Shown in pieces: positions 54,095 through 63,519 of a DNA stretch of 64,000 bases. The notes below the pieces were generated by a model. It made no database searches and was not told the DNA's origin. It saw only the letters and a program-made list of their open reading frames with translations. The stretch covers positions 49,171-113,170 of the forward strand of contig NZ_JMGA01000009.1 in NCBI RefSeq assembly GCF_000765145.1. Reading direction: 5' to 3'. How positions within the stretch are numbered: position 1 is the stretch's first letter; the number at the start of each line of letters is the position of its first letter. The position numbers and the translations under genes were made by a program. This DNA is from Desulfosporosinus sp. HMP52. GTDB lineage: Bacteria > Bacillota > Desulfitobacteriia > Desulfitobacteriales > Desulfitobacteriaceae.

Positions 54095-54661
54095 ATGAAA
54101 ATTCCTAAAACTAAAGATCGTATGTTGTTAGGTATTTTTGCAGGAGGACTGGCTTTTATAGTTCAATCAATGTTTGATTATGCGTCTTACAAACAGGGTA
54201 TTTCAAAACGTAATTACTGGTGCACCGCTGCAGGCGTATGGGTAAAGAGTAAAAGGCAGGCTAGCAAATGGAATGGACAATTGTTAGGTGCTTGGATGAC
54301 CTTTGGTTTAAATTCAGTTAATGGTATATTTATGGTGTGGAGCCTTACTAAGGTCGGCTTAAATAAATGGCCTATAAAGGGTGTTGTATTAGGGTCGATT
54401 ACTGGAGGACTAACAAATGCGTTATTAAGTGGCTTTGAAAATAACAAGGTTGCACCTAAAGATAGTAATAGCGCCTTATCAAATGCGCTAACTAATGCAA
54501 TCACCGGATTTATTGCTGCTTGGGCTATTGTGCTTTTTGGTGATCAATCACTTTTTAACGAAAGACGGGTTGTTAATAATACTTCATTAGAAGATACCTT
54601 ACAAGGGTCAATGAACATTAATGAAATTGACATGAAGGAATCCCAAACATATTTTCACTAA
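54095..54661 (+). CDS. Hypothetical membrane protein
   Basis: 188 aa from ATG 54095, which follows CAGGAGGG by 6 nt; the frame is open from 54038 but without a ribosome site. Hydrophobic segments at about residues 12-30, 65-90, 100-120 and 140-160, glycine-rich (GIFAGGLAF, GSITGGLTNALLSG). The C-terminal 30 residues are polar. No family recognised. Confidence 0.6.
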   Translation: MKIPKTKDRMLLGIFAGGLAFIVQSMFDYASYKQGISKRNYWCTAAGVWVKSKRQASKWNGQLLGAWMTFGLNSVNGIFMVWSLTKVGLNKWPIKGVVLGSITGGLTNALLSGFENNKVAPKDSNSALSNALTNAITGFIAAWAIVLFGDQSLFNERRVVNNTSLEDTLQGSMNINEIDMKESQTYFH

Positions 54662-54670
54662 TATCAAATT

Positions 54671-54706
54671 GCGAAATGACTAATCTTTTTTGAGATTAGT
54701 CATTTG
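54671..54706. terminator. Bidirectional terminator
   Basis: GCGAAATGACTAATC pairs with GATTAGTCATTTGC around TTTTTTGA, followed by TATTTTTT. It separates the convergent genes and overlaps the last codons of the - strand kinase. Confidence 0.85.
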
Positions 54707-57312
54707 CTATTTTTTAGTTTATCACTTATCACCATTCTGGCAAATTCGTCAGCTATTGTATCAACTTTAAATTCGACAGAAAAAGTTGTCCCTTTGGGCC
54801 CTGTTTCTATATTAATAGTAGCATTATGCCGAGCTGCAATACTGTAGCAAATACCTAAGCCAAGACCCGTCCCATTTTTTTTCGTAGTAAAGAAAGGTGT
54901 TCCTAATTTATCTAATACATCAGGTTTTATCCCTTCCCCCTCATCTTTAATTGTAAGTATGGTATTATTTTCTTGATGGAGGGTCTTGATTTTTAATGTA
55001 CCACCGGCAGTCATAGAATCCAGACCATTTCTGCAAAGGTTAAGAATTAGTTGTCGTATCTCATTATGATTTAATGATTGATTGGGAACTTCGGACAGTG
55101 CTATATCGAGATATTTGTCTTGGGTGTAAGCATCTGCTTCAATAAGGGGCTTCAGGGACTCGATAATCTTGTTAATATTACCATTTTTAAAATCAACAAG
55201 TGTATTTCTCCCAATCGAAAGGAATTCAGTAATAATAGCATTAGCACGATCCAATTCATCTATCATCAGTTTAAAATAATCACTATAATTTAAACATCCT
55301 TCTTTGATTTGAAGCATTTGCAAGAAACCTCTAACTACAGTCATTGGGTTTCTTACCTCGTGACTGATTCCTGCTGCCATTTCACCAATAAGATTAAGTC
55401 TATCAAACTTAGCCATTTGCTCTTCGTATAGTTTTTTTTCGGTAATATCTTGAACAAAGGCAATTGCAAACTCATGGGGTTCCACAGTACGGACAATCGT
55501 CAGATTCCCCCAGAAAAAGCGACCGTCTTTTTTTATATAACGTTTTTCTAATTCATAATGTTCTCGTTTGCCGTTAAATACTTCAAGGGACAAATCTCGA
55601 TCCTTTTGGATATCTTCAGGATGGGTTAATGTCATCCAGTCCATATTAGATAATTCTTCTTGCGTATAGCCTATCATTTCCTCAAAAGCACGGTTACATT
55701 TTAGGATCTTGCCCTTCATATTTGTTGTTCCAATACCTAATTTAGTATTATCGAAAATAGCCTTTAAATGTGCTTCGCTCTGTTTTCGTTGGATTATCTC
55801 TTCTTTAAGTTCTTTCTCTAAATTAATATGATTTGTAATATCGTGGAATATGGTTGAAGCGCCATAGGCCGTACCGTGTTCGTCAACCAAAGGAGCAACA
55901 GATAATAATACATTAATTAACCGGCCTTGTTTCGTTTTTCTTAAAGTTTCAAAACTGCCAAATCCTTTCTCATAGTTAGAAACATCTAAGTTTTTTTCTT
56001 CATGTTTTAATCCTTCCGGCACTAGGATTGAGATATTTTTACCGATTACTTCTTCATATTTATATCCAAACATGGTTTCAGCTGCGGAATTCCAGGTCAT
56101 TATTACTCCATCTAAAGCCATACTTATAATAGCATCGTTAGAAGATTCAACAATGGCAGCAAGCTGATTTAATTTTTCTTTGTTATGCTTTTCCTCCTTA
56201 ACATCTCTGAAGAATACTGTGATCCCGTTAGGATAAGGATAAGCACTAAATGAATAGCATTTATCTGTCAATAGGGCATTGGTTTCCCAGTGCATTGGGA
56301 TATTTTTCAACTTTGCTTCGTGAATTTTTACGTAAACATCCGAGTCTACGGCTTGAGGATATACCTCCCAAATATTCTTTCCGATTAATTCATCTTGCAT
56401 AGATGAGGCTTGTAGTGCTCCTTGATTGATATATGTAAATCTCCATTGATTATCTAGAGCATAGAAACCATCGGTTATTCCTTCAATGATTGTATTTAGC
56501 AAAGAAATTGAATGATTATATTGATTGTTTAATTCTTTTAAACTGTTTGTATATTGTTGGAGTTTGACTAATACAGGGGTAAGTTCAGGTATTTTAGAAA
56601 ATAGTGCTTCATCTTGCTTTTCTTGAATTATTTGTTGGCTAAAATCATTAAGTATGTTTAAAGTTTGACCGATACTTTTTCTTATATATATTAAGACCAT
56701 AAACCAAAGGATTAAACCACAAACCACTATTTTAGCCGCTTGAAATATTGAGAGTACATATAAATCATCAATTTTAAGATTGGTCCAAGTATGGCCGATG
56801 ATTTTTCCTTGATAAACCACGGGGAGAGTAACGCATAGAATGGACTTACCAGACCATCCGACAGACGTATCATTTATCACGAATTCAGGTTTTCCCGATT
56901 CATAAGACTTAAAGTATGGATATGAACGAGGTACTTCCTTAAGTAACAGCGGGTCGAAGTTAGGAGCAAAAGTGATAACAGAGTTAAGCTCTATATCATA
57001 GTATCCCATTCCATCATTCTGATATTGAATAGAAATATTGCCAATTGGCCCTTGAAGTATATTATTCATTGCTAATACCTTCTGATTGTGTGTCAAATCT
57101 TCATTTTCTTTGATTTTCGTCAGATCCTTAAAATTACTGGTTACTTGATTCAGGATTAATGTTGAGACTGACAATAGTTCTTTTTCTTTGTCGGCACGTA
57201 AGTTGTTCCAAGATTCAAAAGCTACTACTATCGACCATAAAAAAATAGTAATTATAATAAAGGCTGTAATTTTATGTAATACTTTATCGGTAAAGGTTTT
57301 GGGTTCGTTCAT
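54700..57312 (-). CDS. Membrane multi-PAS histidine kinase (sporulation-kinase type)
   Basis: 870 aa from ATG 57312 behind GAAGGAGG. A transmembrane helix (about 15-33), an extracytoplasmic sensor domain (about 34-180, Cache-like), a second helix (about 181-203), then three PAS domains (about 275-375, 390-510, 525-640) and a kinase core with GEMAAGISHEVRNPMTVVRGFLQ (acceptor His near 653), LNLCRNGLDSM, IKDEGEGI and GTGLGLGICYSIAARH. Same kinase class as 46917 and 48338 but with an external sensor. No regulator nearby. Confidence 0.88.
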   Translation of the reverse strand: MNEPKTFTDKVLHKITAFIIITIFLWSIVVAFESWNNLRADKEKELLSVSTLILNQVTSNFKDLTKIKENEDLTHNQKVLAMNNILQGPIGNISIQYQNDGMGYYDIELNSVITFAPNFDPLLLKEVPRSYPYFKSYESGKPEFVINDTSVGWSGKSILCVTLPVVYQGKIIGHTWTNLKIDDLYVLSIFQAAKIVVCGLILWFMVLIYIRKSIGQTLNILNDFSQQIIQEKQDEALFSKIPELTPVLVKLQQYTNSLKELNNQYNHSISLLNTIIEGITDGFYALDNQWRFTYINQGALQASSMQDELIGKNIWEVYPQAVDSDVYVKIHEAKLKNIPMHWETNALLTDKCYSFSAYPYPNGITVFFRDVKEEKHNKEKLNQLAAIVESSNDAIISMALDGVIMTWNSAAETMFGYKYEEVIGKNISILVPEGLKHEEKNLDVSNYEKGFGSFETLRKTKQGRLINVLLSVAPLVDEHGTAYGASTIFHDITNHINLEKELKEEIIQRKQSEAHLKAIFDNTKLGIGTTNMKGKILKCNRAFEEMIGYTQEELSNMDWMTLTHPEDIQKDRDLSLEVFNGKREHYELEKRYIKKDGRFFWGNLTIVRTVEPHEFAIAFVQDITEKKLYEEQMAKFDRLNLIGEMAAGISHEVRNPMTVVRGFLQMLQIKEGCLNYSDYFKLMIDELDRANAIITEFLSIGRNTLVDFKNGNINKIIESLKPLIEADAYTQDKYLDIALSEVPNQSLNHNEIRQLILNLCRNGLDSMTAGGTLKIKTLHQENNTILTIKDEGEGIKPDVLDKLGTPFFTTKKNGTGLGLGICYSIAARHNATINIETGPKGTTFSVEFKVDTIADEFARMVISDKLKNSK

Positions 57313-57751
57313 AATAGTGCCTCCTTCAACATTCTGACATTGCAAATCTTACCACAAGCGTACAAAATTTATTGTCGAAAATAAAATAACTCAAATAATA
57401 GCAAAAAATTGCAAATGGTTGCAAGAAGATGCATTAATATCTTGCTATTTTATACCTTCGCTCAGATGAATAATAAGGTACTTAGCTTTTACTAGTAGTT
57501 TTTAATGCAAAGATGTAGTTTGAATGAAGATGTTGAATTTTTTGTTGCTATTTGCGGAATTTTCTTAGGTAATATCTTTTTAATCAATGAAAGTAGGAGC
57601 TAAAATGTCACTTGGACAATTTTAGCTCCTACTTTTTTAAATTATTATTTATCATCGTATCTGTCCATTTCTATGAGAATTATATGTATAGCATTCTAAA
57701 CGAATGACTATAATGTAAAAAAGACAAAGGTATCTAATGAGGGAGTTAAAC
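57313..57751 (+). other. Gap with an orphan + strand terminator
   Basis: A strong hairpin at 57592-57638 (AGTAGGAGCTAAAAT paired with ATTTTAGCTCCTACT, then TTTTT) follows only a 30-odd-codon ORF starting near 57508 (MQRCSLNEDVEFFVAICGIF...), whose stop lies within the hairpin arm. It may end a short transcript or small RNA. Otherwise AT-rich and empty. Confidence 0.45.
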
Positions 57752-58162
57752 ATGACAGAAAATAGTTTTATCCAAAAGGTAAAAGATAGTTACTTTGAAG
57801 AGTCAACGATTAAGCTCGATGAATTAAAGAAGATGCTGAAAGAAGTCATGCCTGTGGAAGGATATGTAGACGCTGAAATGTTCGAAGAGGATGGAGTCAT
57901 GACCTTTGTTTTTAAGGACTATTACAATGAAGATAAGTGGGATGCAGCAGACTTACTTTGTAAGTTAAAAATCAATTCCGAAGGAATCATTCAAGTTGTT
58001 GAACACGATATTCCTCCTTACTTTAATGATATAAATAAGAAAATAGCTCTATTACTCTCAGGTCTTGTTGGGAAGAAGTTAAATTACAAAGTGAAAGATG
58101 ACCACATAATCGAACCACTTGAGCCAGTAGTTGATTATTTGTATGACGTAACAAAGGTTTAA
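57752..58162 (+). CDS. Hypothetical cytoplasmic protein
   Basis: 136 aa from ATG 57752, six nt after GAGGGAG; an earlier in-frame ATG (57737) overlaps that site. Acidic, alpha/beta composition with no signal or membrane segment: helical N-terminus (IKLDELKKMLKEVM), a central strand-rich part, a C-terminal VKDDHIIEPLEPVVDYLYDV. I do not recognise the family. Followed by a strong terminator, so probably a single-gene unit. Confidence 0.6.
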   Translation: MTENSFIQKVKDSYFEESTIKLDELKKMLKEVMPVEGYVDAEMFEEDGVMTFVFKDYYNEDKWDAADLLCKLKINSEGIIQVVEHDIPPYFNDINKKIALLLSGLVGKKLNYKVKDDHIIEPLEPVVDYLYDVTKV

Positions 58163-58257
58163 CAGATCTGATCTGAAGCTTATTTATGTAATGGCAATAA
58201 CGCAAGAACTAGATTGATTGATGTTTTACATTATCGTGAATAACCTAGGGCATAGGA

Positions 58258-58312
58258 GGGCAAAAAATAGGGAAGTCATTCCGGTATGGATGACTTCCCT
58301 ATTTTTTTGCCC
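58258..58312. terminator. Very long perfect hairpin terminator
   Basis: GGGCAAAAAATAGGGAAGTC... pairs over about 22 bp with ...GACTTCCCTATTTTTTTGCCC; loop about 10 nt. The U-rich arm suits termination of the + strand gene before it. The remaining 58313-58465 region is the AT-rich upstream region of helD. Confidence 0.8.
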
Positions 58313-58465
58313 TTTGACTAGACTTGGAGATGCATTTGATATATAATAAAAAACGAACGCATTTTACTTGATTCAATATAATATTCCTTACTTATACTAT
58401 ACCACAAAGACTGTAGGAATGTCAAATGGTTTTCTCGAAATTCTTTTGTTTAGGAGCGTGATCCA

Positions 58466-60694
58466 ATGGACAGTTACCAAGAAAATCATCAAGAGGAGAT
58501 TGAGTATCTTAAGAAGACATTAGCCTTTATCGAAGAAGAAGTGAAAAAGGAAGAGAAAAATTTAGAAGAGAAGAAGAGTGATTTAATATCTGCCAAAAAG
58601 GATATGTATGAAAATAGCGTTCATATTTCGAGCGATTTTGAGAGTCTTGTCGATATAAACTTGCATCTTATGCAAGTCAATAATCATATTTCGGGTTACG
58701 ACACAAGGCGTATCAAGAACCTCAAGAAAATGATAAACTCACCTTACTTTGGCCGCTTTGACTTTATAGAAAAGGGTTTTAATGAAAAAGAAAAGATATA
58801 CATTGGACTTTACAATTTAATGGATAGAAATACAGGTGAAGTCTACGTCTATGACTGGCGCGCACCTATTTCAAGTGTATTTTATAGATATGAACTAGGT
58901 GAAGTCACGTATGACACTCCGGCAGGGATTAGTCGGGGAGATGTGTCTTTGAAAAGGCAATATCAAATTCGAGACTCACAGCTTAAATACTTTTTTGATT
59001 GTAGTGTTAGGATTACCGACGAAATACTACAGGAAGTACTAAGTCATAATACTTGCGCCAAAATGAAAAATATTATCGAAACGATTCAAAAGGAACAGGA
59101 CGTAATTATTAGGGATAGGGATCATGAGCTCTTAATCGTACAAGGTGTAGCGGGTAGTGGAAAAACATCGATTGCTCTGCATAGGATTGCCTTCCTGCTT
59201 TATGAGGGGCTTAATACCAATCTGCGGTCTAAGGATGTGATCATAATATCTCCTAACTCAGTTTTTAGTCACTATATTTCCAGTGTCCTTCCTGAGCTTG
59301 GAGAAGAAAACGTAAGGCAAAGCATCTTTGACGATTTAGTTTTAGAGGTTTTGCAGGGCAGGTTTGGTAAAGAAACAAGGGAGATGCAGCTTGAAGCCTT
59401 GATCCATTCCCGTGTGAAGATTGGTGATGACTGTCGGAAGAAAAGCATTGATTTTAAGGGTTCGAGGGTATTTAAGAAAATTCTCGATAGGCTTTTATGG
59501 CACTACGCCCATCGGATTATTGAATTTGAGGATGTCTATTATAACGGAACAATTCTAGCGACCAGGCAGCAGCTAAAGAACCGTTTCCTACACAATGAAA
59601 TTGGTATTCCAATGGCAAAACAGCTCAAAAAAATCGAGACGATCATTTTACAGAAGGTTCACCCATTACAGAAAAAGAGACTCAAACGTTTAGAAAAGAT
59701 TGTGGAAAAAAGTGAAGGACATGAGTTTGAAATAAAGTCCTTCAGCCGCTTGTTAGCTATTAAACAAGCTGTGGCTTTTCGGGAACGTATTCAAAAATTT
59801 ACGAAGGTTGATTATGGAGACTTGTATAAGCTGCTTTTCGCAACCCCCGGGCTTTTGCTCAAGTTGTCGCAAGGTCTGACCCTTCCAGACAGTTTTGAAG
59901 AAATTGTTTCAACAACTCTTCAACATCTACGAGAGGGGCAAGTGCACTATGAAGATTACGCTCCGCTTCTTTATCTGAAACTGAAAGTTGAAGGAAATGA
60001 TGTGGTTTCTGGTATTAAACATGTGGTGATTGATGAAGCTCAAGATTATACTCCTCTGCAATACGAGGTTTTTAAGATGTTGTACGATAATGCAACCTAC
60101 ACTGTTTTGGGAGACATACGTCAAGCAATTGAAAAACCAATAGACTATTCACTATATGACGATGTTTCTGAGATACTCAATAAAGGTAAGACGATTAAGC
60201 TGTCTTTAAATAAAGGGTATAGGTCAACCTGTGAAATCAATTCCTTCACCCAGAAGCTGCTTGGTGAAGATAACCAACATGATTATTGTTCTATTGAACG
60301 GTATGGTGAGGAACCTAAGGTTATTCAGCGAGAAACATTAGAGGGAATCGATCAGTCCATCATAGCAGACATAGGGAATTATACCGAGCAAGGGTATGAA
60401 TCCGTAGCCATCATATGTAAAACTCAAGAAGAGGCAGAAAGGGTGTTTAGTCGCTTGAAAAAATCTGTGCAACTAACCCTTGTTAAACCTCAAGACGGGG
60501 AAGTTATAAAAGGTGCTCTAGTCATTCCAACTTATATGGCAAAGGGATTAGAATTTGATGTTGTGATCATCTACGATGTTAATAAGGAGAACTATGTAAG
60601 TGATTTTGATAGACAATTACTGTACATTGCCTGTACACGAGCACTCCATCGACTGGTTATTTATCACCAAGGGGACAAAAGTCCCTTGATTTGA
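58466..60694 (+). CDS. helD: HelD-type UvrD-like helicase (RNA polymerase recycling factor)
   Basis: 742 aa. N-terminal antiparallel coiled coil (about 1-75), then a superfamily-1 ATPase: Walker A GVAGSGKTSIALHR (about 230), DEAQDYTPLQYEV (motif II, about 525), motif around LSLNKGYRSTCEIN, and near the C-terminus MAKGLEFDVVIIYD and YIACTRALHRLVIY (motifs V-VI). Gram-positive HelD uses the coiled coil and ATPase arms to pull RNA polymerase from stalled complexes; length and layout fit. ATG start with TAGGAGCG upstream. Single gene ended by a hairpin. Confidence 0.88.
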   Translation: MDSYQENHQEEIEYLKKTLAFIEEEVKKEEKNLEEKKSDLISAKKDMYENSVHISSDFESLVDINLHLMQVNNHISGYDTRRIKNLKKMINSPYFGRFDFIEKGFNEKEKIYIGLYNLMDRNTGEVYVYDWRAPISSVFYRYELGEVTYDTPAGISRGDVSLKRQYQIRDSQLKYFFDCSVRITDEILQEVLSHNTCAKMKNIIETIQKEQDVIIRDRDHELLIVQGVAGSGKTSIALHRIAFLLYEGLNTNLRSKDVIIISPNSVFSHYISSVLPELGEENVRQSIFDDLVLEVLQGRFGKETREMQLEALIHSRVKIGDDCRKKSIDFKGSRVFKKILDRLLWHYAHRIIEFEDVYYNGTILATRQQLKNRFLHNEIGIPMAKQLKKIETIILQKVHPLQKKRLKRLEKIVEKSEGHEFEIKSFSRLLAIKQAVAFRERIQKFTKVDYGDLYKLLFATPGLLLKLSQGLTLPDSFEEIVSTTLQHLREGQVHYEDYAPLLYLKLKVEGNDVVSGIKHVVIDEAQDYTPLQYEVFKMLYDNATYTVLGDIRQAIEKPIDYSLYDDVSEILNKGKTIKLSLNKGYRSTCEINSFTQKLLGEDNQHDYCSIERYGEEPKVIQRETLEGIDQSIIADIGNYTEQGYESVAIICKTQEEAERVFSRLKKSVQLTLVKPQDGEVIKGALVIPTYMAKGLEFDVVIIYDVNKENYVSDFDRQLLYIACTRALHRLVIYHQGDKSPLI

Positions 60695-60818
60695 TAAATA
60701 GAAACCTGAGAAGGCAAATCGCAAAGTGGCGATACAATAAGCTCGAATGACGGTATTCTCGATATTGAAAGGCTAGAAAACTAGAAAAGAACTGAAAAGA
60801 AGCGAAACGAACAACGAA

Positions 60819-60868
60819 AAATAGACCATCTGATTGGATTTTGAGAATCCAATTAGATGGTCTATTTT
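60819..60868. terminator. Bidirectional terminator
   Basis: AAATAGACCATCTGATTGGA... pairs with ...TCCAATTAGATGGTCTATTT around TTGAG. It separates the convergent helD and cfa genes. Confidence 0.85.
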
Positions 60869-60920
60869 ATTTGAAGCATTTTCACTGCGCCTATGGGGAG
60901 GGATGATTATGAAAAATCCT

Positions 60921-62096
60921 TTAAAAATAGATATTCTTTCGGGTCAAAGGCAAAGTATTATTAACCCCCTTCGTAAACAAGAATTGATGGAGATCAAGAT
61001 TGCCAGAATGGAAAGACGCGGCACTGGAGTTAAGATAGAGACGCCACATGCGAATAAAAGTTTCATCCTTGATTTTCATGATTAACGGAAGGGAATTCTC
61101 GAAATTTTGGATCCAGTGTTCAAGGGTTTTAGTGTAGTGCTCACGAAGGCTTTCAACGTCTATGAGGTAGAAGCTGTTAGCGGCCATTAGTGCAACCAAT
61201 TCCTGTATTGTAGGAATATATCCGCCAGGGAAAATGTATTTCTTAATCCAACTGTTCGTCGGAGATTCTTTATATGCTGTGATGCAGTGCAGGAGAGATA
61301 CTCCGTCTTCATTTAATAGGGATTTTACAGTAGAGAAATAATCATTGAGATGTTCCTTTCCTACATGCTCAATCATCCCTACGCTTACCACCCGGTCAAA
61401 AGTTCTACCTTCTAATTCTTTGTAGTCTATGAGTTGGACTTCAACCAGATCTTGTAATCCTTCATTTTCAACTCTGTTAAGGGTTTTAGTGTATTGTTCC
61501 GAACTCAGGGTAATACCGAGAGCTTTAGTCCGATAAATTTTGGCTGCAGTAAGAATAAGTTCTCCCCATCCACAACCGATGTCGAGTAGAGTTTGACCGG
61601 GCGTTAAATTTAGTTTGCGCAAAATATGTGTGACTTTGTTACGTTGAGCCTGAAGCAGACTATCTTCAGGGGACATAAAATAAGCGCAGGAGTAGGTCAA
61701 AGTTTCATCTAACCATAATCTAAAAAAGTCGTTTCCAATGTCATAGTGAAATTGAATATTCTCTATATTTTCCTTGATATTGCTTGTAAATACTTTAAAT
61801 AATTTAGTGTAGCCGTTTTTCTGGTGAAGAAAGCTATCCTGATTCTTATAAATAGATTCAATGACTTTTTGGACACTTCCCACAACATCAAACTTCTTTA
61901 GCATATACCCTTCGCCAAATGCCATATGAGGGTCACTAATCATTTTTAATTTTGGAATAGGCTTATTAAAATTAATACGAAACTGCGGATATCCCACACC
62001 ATACTTAATAAGCTCATCATCCCAGAATTTAACTTCACAAGGATCGGAAAATAGGTTTTTCATTAGATGCTTGTAAAATAATTTGTCAATATCCAT
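60921..62096 (-). CDS. cfa: Cyclopropane-fatty-acyl-phospholipid synthase
   Basis: SAM-dependent methyltransferase, 391 aa, that adds a methylene across unsaturated acyl chains of membrane phospholipids. N-terminal lipid-binding part (about 1-110), then LDIGCGWGELILTAA (SAM motif I, about 173), VSVGMIEHVGKEHL, and FPGGYIPTIQEL; the C-terminus LHQFLFTKGVNN is the normal family ending. ATG start behind GGGAGG. Often stress or stationary-phase expressed; here monocistronic. Confidence 0.92.
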   Translation of the reverse strand: MDIDKLFYKHLMKNLFSDPCEVKFWDDELIKYGVGYPQFRINFNKPIPKLKMISDPHMAFGEGYMLKKFDVVGSVQKVIESIYKNQDSFLHQKNGYTKLFKVFTSNIKENIENIQFHYDIGNDFFRLWLDETLTYSCAYFMSPEDSLLQAQRNKVTHILRKLNLTPGQTLLDIGCGWGELILTAAKIYRTKALGITLSSEQYTKTLNRVENEGLQDLVEVQLIDYKELEGRTFDRVVSVGMIEHVGKEHLNDYFSTVKSLLNEDGVSLLHCITAYKESPTNSWIKKYIFPGGYIPTIQELVALMAANSFYLIDVESLREHYTKTLEHWIQNFENSLPLIMKIKDETFIRMWRLYLNSSAASFHSGNLDLHQFLFTKGVNNTLPLTRKNIYF

Positions 62097-62256
62097 TTTC
62101 TGCCTCCCTACATATTCTCAGGCTCTCCCTCTGGATTTGAGAGATAGTCCATAATATGCATAGCTTGGCTTAATTGGGACTAATGGATAAAATCTTAAAA
62201 AAAGCTAAATTAAGTTCATTGCCTTGTATCATTGTAATTGTATTAAGAATAAAGGA

Positions 62257-62330
62257 TTGACAATATACAGTCGAACTGTATACAATAATACTATACAGTA
62301 TAAATGAATAGTCTTATTGTATACAGGAGG
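62257..62330 (+). promoter_or_regulatory. padR promoter and candidate operator
   Basis: TTGACA (62257-62262) and TATACA (62279-62284, spacing 16) or TACAAT (62281-62286, spacing 18) form a strong promoter. It is overlaid by ATACAGT-CGA-ACTGTAT, and further ACTATACAGTAT and TTGTATACAG elements follow. Repeated ATAC/GTAT half-sites suggest autoregulation by the PadR protein encoded next. Confidence 0.65.
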
Positions 62331-62336
62331 CGTTTT

Positions 62337-62648
62337 ATGAACCTGGAAAAGTTTTTACCACTAACAGAAACTACTTTTTATATCTTGATGGCTTTGACAG
62401 AACCAGGGCATGGCTATGCAATCATGAATAAAGTGGAAGAACTGAGTGGCGGAAAAGTAAGAACAGCAGCCGGTACCATGTATGGAGCAATTGAAAACTT
62501 AATCAAGCAAAAATTAATTAAGGCAGTCCCTTCGGAGGATAAACGAAGAAAAGTTTATCTTATTACAGATGAGGGAAAGCAGATTTTACAACTGGAGACT
62601 GAAAGACTTAAACATCTGGTTCTTGTAGCCCAGAATCATGGTTTCTAA
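62337..62648 (+). CDS. PadR-family transcriptional repressor
   Basis: 103 aa small PadR from ATG 62337, just after CAGGAGGCG; an ATG at 62304 lies upstream of that site and is not the start. Winged helix: LTETTFYILMALTEPGHGYAIM, VRTAAGTMYGAIENLIKQKLI, and the wing DKRRKVYLITDEGKQIL. PadR genes of this size are commonly paired with a DUF2812 membrane gene, as here, where the next start lies 22 bp downstream. Probably responds to an envelope-active or phenolic compound. Confidence 0.9.
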   Translation: MNLEKFLPLTETTFYILMALTEPGHGYAIMNKVEELSGGKVRTAAGTMYGAIENLIKQKLIKAVPSEDKRRKVYLITDEGKQILQLETERLKHLVLVAQNHGF

Positions 62649-62670
62649 TCTAAAAGGGAGGACTTGGAAA

Positions 62671-63276
62671 ATGAGAAAATTTAAAGTGTTTATTGATATT
62701 GATGAAGAGGAAAAATTCTTAAGAGAAATGGCAGAAAAGGGATATATCTTTAAGAAGTACTCCTATTTTGGATTCTACCATTTTGAACCAGCAAAACCAC
62801 AGACATTGAATTACCGTGTGGATTATAGAATGTTTGGCATCGGCGGAAACCCAGAGTTTTTGAATTATGTTGCAATGTTTGAAGATGCTGGTTGGAAACA
62901 TGTTTATGGGACAAAGATCAGTGGCAGTCAGTATTTCCTTCCTCAGCATGACGAAGAAGTTAATGACATCTTTTCTGATTCTGAATCTAAGAGGCAAAGA
63001 TATATTAGATTGTATCAGCAATGTATAGTAAGCTTAGCTTGTGCAATTATTTACTTTATAGCTGTATTGGCAATAAATAACTTCAATCTATCAAGTTATT
63101 TATTCCAGACACCTGGCTTATGGGAGATGGGAGGTACTAAGTTTTGGAGGGCATTCTGGTTTGAATTTCCCTTTATGCTACTTCGTCTAATACCAATTTT
63201 GATCTTTACAACAGGTGGACTCTGCTATGCTATCTGGGCAATAAAGGCGAAAAAGTTGTTCGAAAATAAATATTAG
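62671..63276 (+). CDS. DUF2812 membrane protein
   Basis: 201 aa from ATG 62671 behind AAAGGGAGG. N-terminal cytoplasmic DUF2812 domain (about 1-115: MRKFKVFIDIDEEEKFLREMAEKGY, YRVDYR, FEDAGWKHVYG) and two hydrophobic segments (about 123-143 and 168-195). Cotranscribed with the padR gene, which presumably controls it. Biochemical role unknown for the family. Confidence 0.85.
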   Translation: MRKFKVFIDIDEEEKFLREMAEKGYIFKKYSYFGFYHFEPAKPQTLNYRVDYRMFGIGGNPEFLNYVAMFEDAGWKHVYGTKISGSQYFLPQHDEEVNDIFSDSESKRQRYIRLYQQCIVSLACAIIYFIAVLAINNFNLSSYLFQTPGLWEMGGTKFWRAFWFEFPFMLLRLIPILIFTTGGLCYAIWAIKAKKLFENKY

Positions 63277-63372
63277 ATTTCCTCGATAATGATTACGATA
63301 GTGAGGATTTTGTCAATGTACCTATTGATTAAGTAGTTACATCTCAGAGATACGGATGTACAAATCCGATAA

Positions 63373-63406
63373 TTTAAGGAGCCCTCTCTTTAGAAGGCTC
63401 CTTAAA
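63373..63406. terminator. Terminator between convergent genes
   Basis: TTTAAGGAGCC (63373-63383) pairs with GGCTCCTTAAA (63396-63406). Lies about 100 bp after the DUF2812 gene and 115 bp beyond the stop of the opposing collagen-like gene. Nothing else in this gap. Confidence 0.75.
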
Positions 63407-63519
63407 TATTGGAGACTTAATTCAACACCACTTGTACAAGCATGACCAAAGTTTACGTCGTCTATTACGCCCCAAAGCATGTTAGATTCGATCCTCTTGC
63501 TAAGTGGTCTGAAAGTTTA

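Noticed and set aside
60834..61085. 83-aa + strand ORF opposite the end of cfa
   Set aside because: It lies antisense to conserved cfa codons and overlaps the terminator; no family resemblance.
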